From: Corynebacterium poyangense
GTDB taxonomy: Bacteria > Actinomycetota > Actinomycetes > Mycobacteriales > Mycobacteriaceae
DNA length: 64,000 nt
NCBI RefSeq assembly: GCF_014522205.1
Contig: NZ_CP046884.1
Location: 1,178,001 to 1,242,000 of the forward strand
Reading direction: 5' to 3'
Numbering within the stretch: position 1 is the first letter of the stretch; every line of letters begins with the position of its first letter. Both the position numbers and the translations under genes were made by a program. The notes beneath the pieces are model-generated. The model was not told the origin of the DNA. It did not search any database and saw only the letters and a program-made list of their open reading frames with translations. Below are positions 46,950-56,873 of the stretch, in pieces.

Positions 46950-48050
46950 CTAGAGCCATTCATTCTTTCGGAACCACCAAGCTAAAAATGCGACGATGAC
47001 AACCATGAGCAACAGCACCAGGGGATAGCCAAAGCTATAGGATAACTCCGGCATGTGCTCAAAATTCATTCCATAGATTCCGGCAATCAAGGTAGGTACA
47101 GCTGCCATTCCCACCAAGGCGGAAATTGTTCGCATGTCTTGGTTTTGCTGCATAGTGATTTTCGCAACGCCAGCATCAATAAGGGCAGTTAGCCGTTCAT
47201 CATAACCAGCGATACGGTCGGTGACGATGAGATGATTATCCAGGGCGTCGCGAAAATAGGAGCGTAATTTCTTGCTCATTAAATCTTTATGCCCCTCAGC
47301 TAGTTGACGAAGCGCCGGTACTAGGGGAGCAATCGCATGACGCATTTCTAGAATTTCTCGTTTAAAGGTGTAAATCTGCTCGATATTGAAGCGAGAATTA
47401 GGGGTAAAGACTTCTTCTTCTAAAGAATCAACTTCTTCACCGAGTTGATCGGCAATCCACCCGTAGCGCGCCACATGGTCATCAGCAACGGCCCACGCTA
47501 AGGCGGCGGGGCCACGAGCACATAGCTGGGTATCGTGATCGAGACGATGAGCTAAACCACTTGAAGGACTGTGGTGGCGAATGGTGATAATGAAATTCTT
47601 GCCCACCAGCATTTGGATTTCACCAGTGGAGATCATTTGCCGACCATCGTCGATGTAATCCAGATCTTGATAATTAACTGAGCGCACCACAATGAACAAC
47701 TGGTCACCGTAGCGTTCTACTTTCGGGCGTTGATGGGCTTCAACTGCGTCTTCCACAATGAGTTCGTGAACCTCAAAATGTCCGGCGACGACTTTCATTT
47801 GTTCTGCGGTAGGCTCTTCTAAAGCTAGCCACACAAAACTCGTACCTGGGCCTTCTTGTTCACTGATTCGTGCGACTTGGGCGATGGCCGCACCATAACT
47901 GTAGTGACCGGGAAGACTACGACCGTTGTGGTAGACCCGGCAATATTCGATAGCCTGTTCTACCGCTGCGTTGTCATCAGTGGGGATGGGGGCATTTCTC
48001 TGTTGACTTGAGGTGTTAACAGTGCGCGTTATTTTCCCGTTCACAGGCAA
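46950..48050 (-). CDS. corA: CorA-family magnesium/cobalt channel
   Basis: 366 residues. A soluble N-terminal domain is followed by two C-terminal membrane helices. The GMN selectivity motif is present in IYGMNFEHMPELSYSFGYPL, and the end FRKNEWL is a short basic tail. CorA forms a pentamer in the membrane. The first ~40 residues are poorly conserved, so a later start is possible. Confidence 0.93.
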   Translation of the reverse strand: MPVNGKITRTVNTSSQQRNAPIPTDDNAAVEQAIEYCRVYHNGRSLPGHYSYGAAIAQVARISEQEGPGTSFVWLALEEPTAEQMKVVAGHFEVHELIVEDAVEAHQRPKVERYGDQLFIVVRSVNYQDLDYIDDGRQMISTGEIQMLVGKNFIITIRHHSPSSGLAHRLDHDTQLCARGPAALAWAVADDHVARYGWIADQLGEEVDSLEEEVFTPNSRFNIEQIYTFKREILEMRHAIAPLVPALRQLAEGHKDLMSKKLRSYFRDALDNHLIVTDRIAGYDERLTALIDAGVAKITMQQNQDMRTISALVGMAAVPTLIAGIYGMNFEHMPELSYSFGYPLVLLLMVVIVAFLAWWFRKNEWL

Positions 48051-48127
48051 TCATCCTCCTGATCAAAAAACTGGCGGCGCGGTAGAACCAAGATAAGACT
48101 ATAACGCGAAGTTTTATGATGGTGGTT

Positions 48128-48766
48128 ATGCCAACCTGGAAGCAGATTTTAGAAAAGAATCCCCAGCATTCCCACACTTATGCAGCTCGGTGGCGACGCT
48201 TTGCTGAGGAGGGGCGGGATATTGATGGGGAAGCAAGACTGATCGACGCCATGGTGCCCCGTGGAGCGGTCATTTTAGATGCGGGGTGTGGCACGGGACG
48301 GGTAGGGGGATACTTAGCGAAACGTGGGCATCACGTAACCGGTACTGATATTGATGAGGTTTTACTCAACCACGCCAGGCATGATTTTCCAGAGGCGCAC
48401 TGGGTGCAGTCTGATCTAGGGAAAGATCCCCAGCCCTCGGGTCCTTATGACCTCATCGTTCTTGCCGGGAATGTGGTCAGCTTCATTGCGCCCGAAGATC
48501 GCCGAGCTATGTTTGCTCATCTCCGTGAGGTGTTAGCTCCGCATGGACGATGCGTGGTGGGATATGGGGCTGGCCGAGGCTGGGATTTTGAGGATTTCTT
48601 GGGTACCGCCAAGGAATCCGGATTCATAGCCCAGCATCTTTTTAGTTCCTGGGACTTGGCGCCGTGGAATAGCAATTCCTCATTCCTGGTGGCGGTATTG
48701 GCACTAGAACGTAGTGATGCCTCGGGAACGGAAAACCTCGCGAGTGGCTTCAGTTTGCTCAGCTGA
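48128..48766 (+). CDS. Class I SAM-dependent methyltransferase
   Basis: 212 residues from ATG 48128 (an in-frame start at 48116 adds MMVV). The SAM motif is ILDAGCGTGRVGGYL, followed by GTDIDEVLL and DLIVLAGNVVSF. The substrate is unknown. The last 63 bases overlap the end of pflA on the other strand. Confidence 0.82.
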   Translation: MPTWKQILEKNPQHSHTYAARWRRFAEEGRDIDGEARLIDAMVPRGAVILDAGCGTGRVGGYLAKRGHHVTGTDIDEVLLNHARHDFPEAHWVQSDLGKDPQPSGPYDLIVLAGNVVSFIAPEDRRAMFAHLREVLAPHGRCVVGYGAGRGWDFEDFLGTAKESGFIAQHLFSSWDLAPWNSNSSFLVAVLALERSDASGTENLASGFSLLS

Positions 48767-49570
48767 GGGAGGCTCCACATTCTCTAGGGTGTACTTTAAC
48801 CCCAGTTCATCCCATTTATCAGAGGCCATGTTGTGGAACGGTAGTACTTCCACGCGTTCCACGTTATCGCTCCACCGCGCCACGATATCGGCTACCGCTT
48901 CAATGTTGTCAAGGGCATCAGTAAGTCCGGGGACTAACACAAACCGGACCCATACCTTGAGGCCTCGCCGTGCCAAGCGATCCCCAAAATCAATTGTGGG
49001 TTGCAGTGTTCGACCAGTGACTTTTTTATAGGTTTCTGGAATACCTGATTTCACGTCAAGTAAGACCAGATCAATATTGTCAAGGTCCTCATCCCTTAAC
49101 CGTGATCCAAGAAAACCGGACGTGTCAATGCAGGTATGAATTCCAGCTGCGTGTACCTCGGCTAAGAGTTTTCGGGTGAACTCGATTTGAAAAAGCGGTT
49201 CTCCACCGGAAATTGTTAGGCCCCCTTTGGATACCTGGAAAATCCGCTTGTAGCGCAGGACTTTCCGGACAATGTCCGCTCGACGTTCCAAGGTTCCGGT
49301 TTTCATCTCCATGGTGTCAGGATTATGGCAATACTGACAACGTAGCGGGCAACCGGACAGGAATAACGTCATCCGGGTTCCTGGCCCGTCGACGGCGGTC
49401 ACCATTTCCCAGGAGTGCACCAGGGCAATCTCGCCTTGTCGACGAGCAGCGAGCATCTCAGCGCGATCAAGTTGAACATGTTCGCTGCCAATGCCTTGGG
49501 CTACGCCACGTACCCGGTCACCGAATTCCGGGTCTAGAGTGACTACACCGCTAATTCCGTCCGAGGCCAT
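48704..49570 (-). CDS. pflA: Pyruvate formate-lyase activating enzyme
   Basis: 288-residue radical-SAM enzyme. CX3CX2C reads CPLRCQYC (cluster ligands), followed by GLTISGGEPLFQ and DTSGFLGS. It uses SAM and a 4Fe-4S cluster to make the glycyl radical, here necessarily on the small subunit encoded just upstream (92-base gap). A 45-residue N-terminal extension precedes the usual PflA start, but AAGGAG 11 bases before ATG 49570 supports this start. The MLAARRQ methionine is an alternative. Confidence 0.94.
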   Translation of the reverse strand: MASDGISGVVTLDPEFGDRVRGVAQGIGSEHVQLDRAEMLAARRQGEIALVHSWEMVTAVDGPGTRMTLFLSGCPLRCQYCHNPDTMEMKTGTLERRADIVRKVLRYKRIFQVSKGGLTISGGEPLFQIEFTRKLLAEVHAAGIHTCIDTSGFLGSRLRDEDLDNIDLVLLDVKSGIPETYKKVTGRTLQPTIDFGDRLARRGLKVWVRFVLVPGLTDALDNIEAVADIVARWSDNVERVEVLPFHNMASDKWDELGLKYTLENVEPPSAEQTEATREVFRSRGITTF

Positions 49571-49662
49571 CGTCGAACAATCTCCTTAAAACTGGTACAA
49601 GGTGGGAATAAGCCCGCCGTGGCTCAAGAAAAGCACACGGTGGGCTCGAGGTACGTGGGTGA

Positions 49663-49914
49663 TTATGCTCCGTGATGGAACGTACGGGAAATAACGTCGC
49701 GCTGTTGTTCCTTGGTGAGCTTTACGAAGTTCACGGCGTACCCGGATACCCGAACAGTGAGATTAGGATAGTTCTCCGGGTGCTCCATGGCATCTTCCAA
49801 GGTGGAACGGTCAAGGACGTTGATGTTGGCGTGATATAAGCCAGCATCCATGTTGTGTGCGCTGCGGGCGGCTTTCATGCTGCGGAGACGCTCGTCAAAA
49901 GTTTTGGTGCTCAT
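49663..49914 (-). CDS. Stand-alone glycyl-radical subunit of pyruvate formate-lyase (GrcA-like)
   Basis: 83 residues. The C-terminal two-thirds is the PFL glycyl-radical domain: [20 protein letters not shown], then RVSGYAV with the radical Gly58, 25 residues from the end as in E. coli PflB (Gly734 of 760), and [14 protein letters not shown]. It resembles YfiD/GrcA, which in E. coli rescues damaged PFL, but lacks the YfiD N-terminal half. Because the neighbouring large subunit has no such domain, this protein must supply the radical. Its own ribosome-binding site AAGGAGAAAAG sits in the 36-base gap. Confidence 0.93.
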   Translation of the reverse strand: MSTKTFDERLRSMKAARSAHNMDAGLYHANINVLDRSTLEDAMEHPENYPNLTVRVSGYAVNFVKLTKEQQRDVISRTFHHGA

Positions 49915-49950
49915 TCTTTTCTCCTTCGTAGTTCTTAGTAAAAATATCTT

Positions 49951-52053
49951 CTAGCTGCAGGTTCCAGGGTCATTCATGATGAACCCCGCATCAAGCACAC
50001 CAACCAGATTGTTAACCTGCTCCTGCTTATCGCGGCCCAAGCCCGAGGGGGTGATGGTGTTGGTTAACGAAATACCATCGAGGGCATCGTGATAATCCAA
50101 TTTGCCCACCGACAACATGGAGGACACCATGCCATGGTTATCGGCTCCGTTTTCTGGATTGGCACCGGGGGCAAAGGGGGTCCCGGCCTCGTGGCCTGAA
50201 GGGAAGGACCCAGTGGCTTTGCCGTAGACCACATTTGAGGTGATGGTTAACACCGATTGAGTAGGAATTGCATCCCGATACATCGGAATTTGCTTGATCT
50301 TGTCCATGACGGTGTGAACCACAGTGGCGGCAATGTCATCTGCGCGATCATCGTCGTTACCGTAGATGGGGAAGTCACCTTCGGTCCGGTAATCAACTAC
50401 AAGGCCAGTGTCATCGCGGATGGGATAAACCTTGGCATAGCGGATTGCAGATAGCGAATCTGCGACGATGGATAAACCAGCGATACCGCAACCCATAGTG
50501 CGCACAATATCTGAATCATGGAGCGCCATTTCTACGGCTTCGTAGGCGTAGCGGTCATGGCAGTAGTGGATAATGTTGAGTGCTTCCACATAGGTTCCGA
50601 TGACCCAGTCCAACATTTCCTCATAGCGTTGCCAGACTTCATCGAAGTCCAAGGGGCCGTCGCCCTCTATGGGAGCGTGAGGTTCTGCAACAATCTGTTT
50701 TCCAGTGACCTCATCACGTCCACCGTTGATGGCATATAGCAAAGCCTTAGCAGCGTTGACGCGGGCGCCAAAGAATTGCATTTGCTTGCCTACCCGCATC
50801 GGAGAAACGCAGCAGGCGATAGCTGCGTCATCGCCCCATTGCTCCCGAATTTGGCGGTCTGATTCGTACTGGACCGAGGAAGTTTCAATAGAGATTTCGG
50901 CGCAGAACGACTTATAGCCTTCGGGGAGGGAGGGATCCCAGAAAATCGTGATATTCGGTTCCGGAGCCGGACCGAGGTTGCGCAGAGTTTGAAGTAAACG
51001 GAAGGAAGTTTTCGTAACCTGAGAACGGCCATCTTCGGAGATGCCAGCATCAGACCAGGTGGCCCAATAGGGGTCGCCCGAGAAAATCTGGTCATAATCG
51101 ATGGTGCGCAGGAAGCGGACGATACGCAGTTTAATGACCAGGGCGTCGATAATTTCTTGAGCATCTTGCTCAGTGATTAAGCCACGGGCCAGGTCGCGTT
51201 CAAAGTAGATGTCAAAGAATGGGGAGAGCCGGCCAAAGGACATGGCTGCTCCATCTTGACTCTTTACGGCACCGAGGTAGCCGAAGTAGGTCCACTGGAC
51301 TGCTTCCTTGGCGGTGTGAGCCGGACCGGAAATATCAAAGCCATATGATTCAGCGAGGGTCTTGAGCTTTTTGAGTGCTTTGATCTGCTCAGAATGCTCC
51401 TCCCGATAACGCGCCCAATGCTCGGAGAAGTTCTGGCCCGCAACAGCGTCTTTAGCCCGCTGTTTTTCCTCGATTAATTTGTCAATACCGTAGAGGGCTA
51501 CTCGTCGGTAGTCGCCAATGATACGGCCACGCCCGTAGGCGTCGGGCAAACCGGTGATGATATGTGAGGAACGGGCGGCGCGAATTCGTGGGGTATAGAT
51601 ATCGAATACCGCATCATTGTGGGTTTTCCGATACCGAGTGAAGATTTTCTTGACGTCAGGGTCTACGTCTTTCCCGGCTTCGTGAATAGCGGTTTCTACC
51701 ATTCGCCAGCCGCCATAAGGCATCATGGCCCGCTTGAGCGGGGTATCAGTTTGAAGGCCGACGATGACGTCATCTTCATCATTGATATAGCCAGCCGGAA
51801 ATGCGTCAATATCAGCCGGAGTGTGGGTATCTACATCGTAGACACGACGCTTACGCTCTTCGGACAGATAATGCTTTTCTAGATAATCCCAGGTACGAAG
51901 GGTTTTATCGGTCGCGGGGAAAAGGAAAGAAGAATCACCTTCATAAGGAGTGTAGTTCTTCTGAATGAAATCCCGAACATTGATATTTTCTGTCCAGTCA
52001 CCTGGGGTAAACCCTTCCCAGGCTTCCGTGGCAGCTGAAATAGTAGTCGTCAA
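49951..52053 (-). CDS. pflB: Pyruvate formate-lyase catalytic subunit lacking the glycyl-radical domain
   Basis: 700 residues, against about 760 for one-piece PFL. It matches PflB from the N-terminus through the active site AIACCVSPMR (Cys414-Cys415) and FGARVNAAKALLYAINGG to the region before the radical loop, ending LVGVLDAGFIMNDPGTCS. The last ~60 residues of the family, with the radical glycine, are encoded separately downstream. PFL turns pyruvate and CoA into acetyl-CoA and formate without oxygen. The start is TTG at 52053 with AAAGG eight bases upstream. All other core features appear intact. Confidence 0.95.
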   Translation of the reverse strand: MTTTISAATEAWEGFTPGDWTENINVRDFIQKNYTPYEGDSSFLFPATDKTLRTWDYLEKHYLSEERKRRVYDVDTHTPADIDAFPAGYINDEDDVIVGLQTDTPLKRAMMPYGGWRMVETAIHEAGKDVDPDVKKIFTRYRKTHNDAVFDIYTPRIRAARSSHIITGLPDAYGRGRIIGDYRRVALYGIDKLIEEKQRAKDAVAGQNFSEHWARYREEHSEQIKALKKLKTLAESYGFDISGPAHTAKEAVQWTYFGYLGAVKSQDGAAMSFGRLSPFFDIYFERDLARGLITEQDAQEIIDALVIKLRIVRFLRTIDYDQIFSGDPYWATWSDAGISEDGRSQVTKTSFRLLQTLRNLGPAPEPNITIFWDPSLPEGYKSFCAEISIETSSVQYESDRQIREQWGDDAAIACCVSPMRVGKQMQFFGARVNAAKALLYAINGGRDEVTGKQIVAEPHAPIEGDGPLDFDEVWQRYEEMLDWVIGTYVEALNIIHYCHDRYAYEAVEMALHDSDIVRTMGCGIAGLSIVADSLSAIRYAKVYPIRDDTGLVVDYRTEGDFPIYGNDDDRADDIAATVVHTVMDKIKQIPMYRDAIPTQSVLTITSNVVYGKATGSFPSGHEAGTPFAPGANPENGADNHGMVSSMLSVGKLDYHDALDGISLTNTITPSGLGRDKQEQVNNLVGVLDAGFIMNDPGTCS

Positions 52054-52104
52054 TATTTTTACCTTTCACTCAATCACGGGTTACGCGATGTGTGTCGGTC
52101 AAAG

Positions 52105-52139
52105 TGCCGAGGGTATCGGCAATCTTTTATCACGGTCAA
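52105..52139 (-). promoter_or_regulatory. Candidate pfl promoter with overlapping dyad
   Basis: On the minus strand TTGACC (52134-52139) is followed 16 bases later by GATACC (52112-52117), or 18 bases later by TACCCT. A perfect dyad TGCCGA-N5-TCGGCA (52105-52110 with 52116-52121) covers the -10. It could be an operator. The leader would be about 50 nt. I see no good FNR-type TTGAT-N4-ATCAA site in the 230-base gap. Confidence 0.45.
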
Positions 52140-52283
52140 CAGCTCAATCGAGGTAAATCGATCAAGTATCACCGCTCACGGAACCTATTGTAGGACGATG
52201 TGCCCCAAAGGTAGGGTTTTTATACTTGTGGAATCGGGCACACCCGGATGTGAGTGGCACGACATTGGGTCCGATTATGTGAG

Positions 52284-54521
52284 CTATTGCCTTAATGCTT
52301 GATCGAAGAAATGATATTCGTGTTCGCACGCAGCAAGATAAGCTTCGACGGCAGCTATACGTTGCTGAGGAGTGGCGCGTTCAAAAGCCTGTTCCGCCCG
52401 GAGCAACGCCTGTCGAACGTCCTCAATGAAAGCGTCCTCATCACCATAGACGTCAAGCCATGCCCGATAAGGGTGCACCGGAAAATTACGGTGGGATAAG
52501 GCTTTACCTACTTCGGCATACAACCAATAGCAGGGCAGAACCGCAGCAACCCCAACAACATAATCGCAAAGTGACGTTGTGGCTTTGAGGAAGTCAGTAT
52601 AAGCAGCAGTCACGGTAGACATTCCGGTGCGGTTGACATCATGATCACGCAACCAGGTGCGGTGGAGTTCCGCTTCCTCCACAATGCACTGTTGAGAACC
52701 CGCAACCCACGCCAAGGAATCAGAGGTTTCCGGTGCTTTAGCTCCAAGGGTTGCCAAAGCCCGCGAATATTCTCGGAGATAGAGCGAATCTTGGTAGAGG
52801 TAAAAACTGAAGTCTTTCGGTTGCAAAGAACCTTCACCGAGTTGCTGGATAAAGTCCGAGTTCAGGGTGTTAAGCCAGTAGTCATGGCCAATACGCCATA
52901 AAGCGTTAGTCCAAGGCCCAGGTGCCGCAATGCGGGGAAGATCAACGGGATTCCGCGGTGACGGCCCCAGACGGTGAGGTGTGGTTCCATCGCAGAATGG
53001 CACATGCTGAAGCTCACGGTACCTGGGAATGTGAGCCTTTCCATTTTCAGCTAGGCGCCTAGCTTGGTGGCTATGATCTACTGGACCATGCCCATATCCG
53101 ACGCCCAGAGCTTCACCATGAACAATGGCTTCACGCAACCAGGACGTGACCCACGTGATAGCCTCAATCCGATCTCCACCCTGGGCCAGTTTGGTAGCTA
53201 GTGCGGAAGATAATGAGCACCCGGTGCCGTGGGTAGATTCAGAGTGAACGCGGGGGTTAGAGATGCGATAAACCGCACCGTATTTATCCACAAGGGCATT
53301 ATCGGCTTGCGGTCCGCTCAGATGACCGCCCTTGACAATGACTGTGGTGCTAGTCCGTTGTGCCCATTGTTTAGCCAGTTCAACGGCCTCATCAAAAGAA
53401 GATATCTCCTCCACCCCGCAGAGAACGGCTAGTTCTGGAATATTGGGGGTGATGTAATCAGCAAGTTCGGCGAATTTTCGAACAGCATCTTCGGCTTCTG
53501 CTGCTAAGAGACGATGGCCGCTCGTAGACACCATTACTGGATCTAGTACGACGACCGGTGGGCGATTCTTTGTCAACCACTCAGATACGACAGCGGTGGT
53601 GTCGCTATCTGCCAACATTCCAATTTTGAGAGCGTCAATCGTGACGTCGTCGCTCACCGCTTCTAGTTGCTGCTTGAGAAACTCCGATGGGGGACTGAAA
53701 ATATCACGGACACCGCATGTGTTTTGGGAAACCAAGGCGGTAACCACCGCCATGCCATATCCACCAGCGGCTGCGATGGATTTGAGATCTGCTTGCAGAC
53801 CAGCTCCCCCAGAAGGATCAGTACCAGCGATGGATAACACCCTCGGAATGCTGCCCCTGATTGCGCGTGACCCGGTAATACATTTCCGAAGATCTCTAGC
53901 TGCTTGTTCTGGATTCAGCGAGGTCATAATTTCGGAGACAACGCAGAGTCCGTCAACTACCGTGTGCTGGATGATGTCGCTTGCGTTATCGAGATGCACA
54001 CCACCAATTGCGACGCAGGGCATACCGAGGCTCTTAGCTTTGTGGGCGAGATTTATTAGCCCTTCAATTCCTAACGGAGCAGCGGCGTCTTGCTTGGTGG
54101 AGGTAGCGCGGACTGGGCCGATTCCTACGACATCTGGGAGAGGAAGGTGTGCGTCATGGCAGCGTTGGACAATATCGTCAAGTTCTGACTCCACCGAGAT
54201 AGAAAGCCCGATCATAAGGTGTGAGGGCAAGGCGCGTCGAGCTTCCTCATAAGGAGTGTCATCTTGGCCGATATGAAGGTGAAGCCCTAATTTGAGAGCA
54301 CAATCGAGCCGATCATTGACGAAGAGAGGAACTCTGGCCCCAATAATTTCACTTAATGCGCGGGCGCGTTCTTCAAAGGTAGCGTCATCAGCGTGTTTAT
54401 CTCGCAGCTGGACAGCAGTGACGCCACCGCAGATAGCTTGGTCGACAATGTGAGGAACCTGATCGGGCCCGCCCCCCTGGTCAGGATCGGTCACGAGGTA
54501 GAGATCCCAAAAATTAGGCAT
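52284..54521 (-). CDS. thiED: Trifunctional thiamine protein ThiE-ThiD-TenA
   Basis: 745 residues in three parts. ThiE, thiamine-phosphate synthase (1 to ~215): [31 protein letters not shown]. ThiD, HMP/HMP-P kinase (~226-480): [18 protein letters not shown] and catalytic [10 protein letters not shown] at 431-440. TenA-like, C-terminal (~535-745): [11 protein letters not shown], the Cys in LPCYWLY (Cys664) and CEHEYHFFD with the late Glu. ThiD phosphorylates HMP twice, ThiE joins it with thiazole phosphate, and TenA recovers HMP from damaged thiamine. The start overlaps the thiM stop by eight bases. A ThiED protein of similar design is known in C. glutamicum. Confidence 0.93.
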   Translation of the reverse strand: MPNFWDLYLVTDPDQGGGPDQVPHIVDQAICGGVTAVQLRDKHADDATFEERARALSEIIGARVPLFVNDRLDCALKLGLHLHIGQDDTPYEEARRALPSHLMIGLSISVESELDDIVQRCHDAHLPLPDVVGIGPVRATSTKQDAAAPLGIEGLINLAHKAKSLGMPCVAIGGVHLDNASDIIQHTVVDGLCVVSEIMTSLNPEQAARDLRKCITGSRAIRGSIPRVLSIAGTDPSGGAGLQADLKSIAAAGGYGMAVVTALVSQNTCGVRDIFSPPSEFLKQQLEAVSDDVTIDALKIGMLADSDTTAVVSEWLTKNRPPVVVLDPVMVSTSGHRLLAAEAEDAVRKFAELADYITPNIPELAVLCGVEEISSFDEAVELAKQWAQRTSTTVIVKGGHLSGPQADNALVDKYGAVYRISNPRVHSESTHGTGCSLSSALATKLAQGGDRIEAITWVTSWLREAIVHGEALGVGYGHGPVDHSHQARRLAENGKAHIPRYRELQHVPFCDGTTPHRLGPSPRNPVDLPRIAAPGPWTNALWRIGHDYWLNTLNSDFIQQLGEGSLQPKDFSFYLYQDSLYLREYSRALATLGAKAPETSDSLAWVAGSQQCIVEEAELHRTWLRDHDVNRTGMSTVTAAYTDFLKATTSLCDYVVGVAAVLPCYWLYAEVGKALSHRNFPVHPYRAWLDVYGDEDAFIEDVRQALLRAEQAFERATPQQRIAAVEAYLAACEHEYHFFDQALRQ

Positions 54522-55335
54522 TGTGGTGTTCCTCCTGGATCTCGATAGCGTGGAAAATATCCTGGTCGGTCAGGTTATAGAGAGCGTCAATCCACGCCGC
54601 GTGAAAGCTGCCAGGCCCGGAGGAAGAAGCTGCGGCGTGCGATCCAGCGGCACCGAGATGAGCGTGGGCAGCGAGAACGGCATCATGGGCGGAAATTTTT
54701 TGATCGGCGGCAGCGCCTAAGTAGGCGGCGCACACTGCACCAAGGGAGCAACCCGTGCCGATGAGACGTTGCATAAGTGGATCGCCGGAAGTTAACCAGG
54801 TAATCCGATCAGCCGAAACAATGAGGTCTTGAGGTCCCGAAACCGCCACGACACAATTGTGCGCTTGGGCCAGATGGCGGGCTACGTCGAGCGCACTGGT
54901 GACCTCATCAGTAGCGTCCACACCGCGTCCGCCGGATCCCATTCCCGCTAAGGCGGAAATTTCCGAGGCGTTTCCCCTGATGGCGGTGGGATGGCGCTGG
55001 ACGATCTCCTGGCAGAAACGGGTGCGGTGAGTAAGCCCCCCGACAGCGACCGGATCCAGCACCCAAGGGGTGTTGCTTTTTGACGCGCCCTTAATAGCGG
55101 CGCGCATTCCTTGATACTGTTCAGCGGATGGGGTTCCGGCGTTTATTAACACCCCGGAAGCAACTTCAGCAAAACCTTCGGATTCCTCCGGGGTGTCGCA
55201 CATTGCCGGAGCAGCGCCCACTGCGAGCAACACATTTGCGGTAATTTCAGCAACAACTTTGTTGGTGAGACACTGCACCAACGGGGAAGTTGACTGTAGA
55301 GCATGAAATGCTTCAGATAAAGCAGGCTGTGTCAT
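54514..55335 (-). CDS. thiM: Hydroxyethylthiazole kinase
   Basis: 273 residues of the ThiM/ribokinase-like family: [61 protein letters not shown] and the [14 protein letters not shown] anion-hole segment. It phosphorylates hydroxyethylthiazole for salvage, feeding the ThiE part of the next gene. It lies directly behind a TPP riboswitch. Confidence 0.95.
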   Translation of the reverse strand: MTQPALSEAFHALQSTSPLVQCLTNKVVAEITANVLLAVGAAPAMCDTPEESEGFAEVASGVLINAGTPSAEQYQGMRAAIKGASKSNTPWVLDPVAVGGLTHRTRFCQEIVQRHPTAIRGNASEISALAGMGSGGRGVDATDEVTSALDVARHLAQAHNCVVAVSGPQDLIVSADRITWLTSGDPLMQRLIGTGCSLGAVCAAYLGAAADQKISAHDAVLAAHAHLGAAGSHAAASSSGPGSFHAAWIDALYNLTDQDIFHAIEIQEEHHNA

Positions 55336-55342
55336 CAGGTGA

Positions 55343-55428
55343 CATCCCTTCGCTAGTTCGAACTAGAGCAGGTTCAGCGGGTGTTTTCTCAGCGCCGGCG
55401 AAATCTTAGCGGCGCACCCCGTGTCCCT
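55343..55428 (-). promoter_or_regulatory. TPP (THI-box) riboswitch
   Basis: The minus strand carries the hallmark segments in order: ACGGGGTGC, CGGCGCTGAGAAAACACCCG, GCTGAACCTG and CTAGTTCGAACTAGCGAAGGGA. The last conserved AAGGGA lies nine bases before the thiM ATG and is the only Shine-Dalgarno-like sequence. So TPP binding should hide the ribosome-binding site directly, repressing thiM and the coupled thiED gene by translation. Confidence 0.95.
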
Positions 55429-55436
55429 CTGGCCCG

Positions 55437-55442
55437 ATACTA
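55437..55442 (-). promoter_or_regulatory. -10 element of the thi operon
   Basis: TGCTAGTAT on the minus strand is an extended -10 (TAGTAT at 55437-55442), about 9 bases before the riboswitch begins. No strong -35. It lies between the ndh stop and the riboswitch. Confidence 0.5.
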
Positions 55443-55475
55443 GCAGCTGGAATGGACCTGACCACCTAACCGTGT

Positions 55476-56873
55476 TTAACCTTTATATTGGTTAGTTTCC
55501 CGCACCTCGATGGGAAGATCACTGTCATCATCAACAGAACGGCCCAGCTTCAATAAACCGGTGCGAGCATGAAGTTGTTGGCGGGTGACTGCCAAGTTCC
55601 AGCGCTTCTTTGACAGGGCGTTGATACCCCAAGAGACGATGGACACGAAGCGATTTCGGAAACCAACGAGATACATCACGTGCACCAAGAGCCACAGAAC
55701 CCAACCAAAGAAGCCGGTGACTTCGATCTTCCCCATTTTTGCTACCGCAGAAAAACGGGAGATGGTGGCCATGGAACCTTTGTCGATGTAGTCAAATGGT
55801 TCTCGTGCGGATTCCTCGCGGCCCGAAACCTCAGCGGCAATTTGCTCGGCTGCGTATTCACCGCCCTGGATTGCTACCTGAGCGACGCCGGGTAGGCCAT
55901 TGAGATTGATCATGTCACCAACGACGAAAACGTTGGAGAAGGTTCCCACAGTCAGGTCATTATTGACGGGAACGCGACCTGCGCGATCAACTTCTAAGCC
56001 AGCCTGATCTGCGATGAGCTTGCCAAGTGGGGAAGCGGAAACACCGGCGGACCAAATCTTGCAGAAGGAGTTAATGGTGTGTTCGGAACCATCGACGGTG
56101 GACTTATATGTCACTGTGTTTTCGTCCACATTGGTCACGATGCTATTGGGTTTAACAGTAACTCCTAGCTTCTCTAACTGCCGCTGGGTATAGCGGCCGA
56201 GTCGTTTTCCGAACGGCGGTAACACCTGCGGGGCGCCATCAAGCAGGACAATTTTCGCCGAGCTTGGTGCGAAGTGACGGTATTCATCAGCGAGGGTGCG
56301 ATGAGCCATTTCAGCAAGCTGACCAGCCAGCTCAACGCCAGTTGGCCCCGCCCCAACGATGGTGAAAGTGAGGAGTTTTTCGCGTTCCACAGGGTCACGG
56401 GTCAGCTCAGCTCGTTCGAAAGCACCCACGATTCGAGCCCGGATTTCCAAGGCATTATCAATGGTTTTCATGCCCGGCGCAAACTCCGCGAAGTGGTCAT
56501 TGCCGAAGTAGGACTGGTTAGCGCCAGCAGCGACAATCAAGTAGTCGTAACTGTAGGTGGTCTGGTAGTGGCCCAAGGAAGCCGTAACCGTTTGTTCGGC
56601 AAGATTGATGTCAGTGACTTCGCCCTTGATGACGTCGATATTATCCTGCCGGGCTAACACCTGACGGGTCGAAGGAGCGATTTCACCGGAGGACAAAATG
56701 CCGGTAGCCACCTGGTAGAGCAGGGGCTGAAAGAGGTGATGGTTAGTGCGGTCGATAAGAGTGATATCGACATCTTCATTGTCCAGCTCATGGGCGGCGA
56801 ATAGTCCGCCAAACCCTGAACCGATAATTACCACATGCTTGCGGCCACCATCGGGACGGTAAACCTCACTCAT
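55476..56873 (-). CDS. ndh: Type II NADH dehydrogenase
   Basis: 465 residues from ATG 56873, supported by AGGAGA nine bases upstream; an in-frame start at 56897 lies before that site. FAD-binding VVIIGSGFGGLFAAHEL, NAD-binding TIVGAGPTGVELAGQLAEM and FVVGDMINLNGLPGVAQVA are clear. A hydrophobic C-terminal stretch (FGWVLWLLVHVMYLVGF) anchors it to the membrane. It passes electrons from NADH to menaquinone without pumping protons, and is the main NADH oxidase of corynebacteria. Confidence 0.95.
   Translation of the reverse strand: MSEVYRPDGGRKHVVIIGSGFGGLFAAHELDNEDVDITLIDRTNHHLFQPLLYQVATGILSSGEIAPSTRQVLARQDNIDVIKGEVTDINLAEQTVTASLGHYQTTYSYDYLIVAAGANQSYFGNDHFAEFAPGMKTIDNALEIRARIVGAFERAELTRDPVEREKLLTFTIVGAGPTGVELAGQLAEMAHRTLADEYRHFAPSSAKIVLLDGAPQVLPPFGKRLGRYTQRQLEKLGVTVKPNSIVTNVDENTVTYKSTVDGSEHTINSFCKIWSAGVSASPLGKLIADQAGLEVDRAGRVPVNNDLTVGTFSNVFVVGDMINLNGLPGVAQVAIQGGEYAAEQIAAEVSGREESAREPFDYIDKGSMATISRFSAVAKMGKIEVTGFFGWVLWLLVHVMYLVGFRNRFVSIVSWGINALSKKRWNLAVTRQQLHARTGLLKLGRSVDDDSDLPIEVRETNQYKG

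Noticed and set aside
49663..49914. The 83-residue protein as a plain GrcA rescue protein
   Set aside because: Rescue requires a full-length PFL; the neighbouring PFL lacks the radical domain, so a required subunit is the simpler reading.
49663..52053. The two pfl pieces as one gene broken by a frameshift or nonsense mutation
   Set aside because: The large frame ends in non-family sequence, a 36-base gap with a clear AAGGAG site follows, and the small protein has its own N-terminal extension of about 25 residues.
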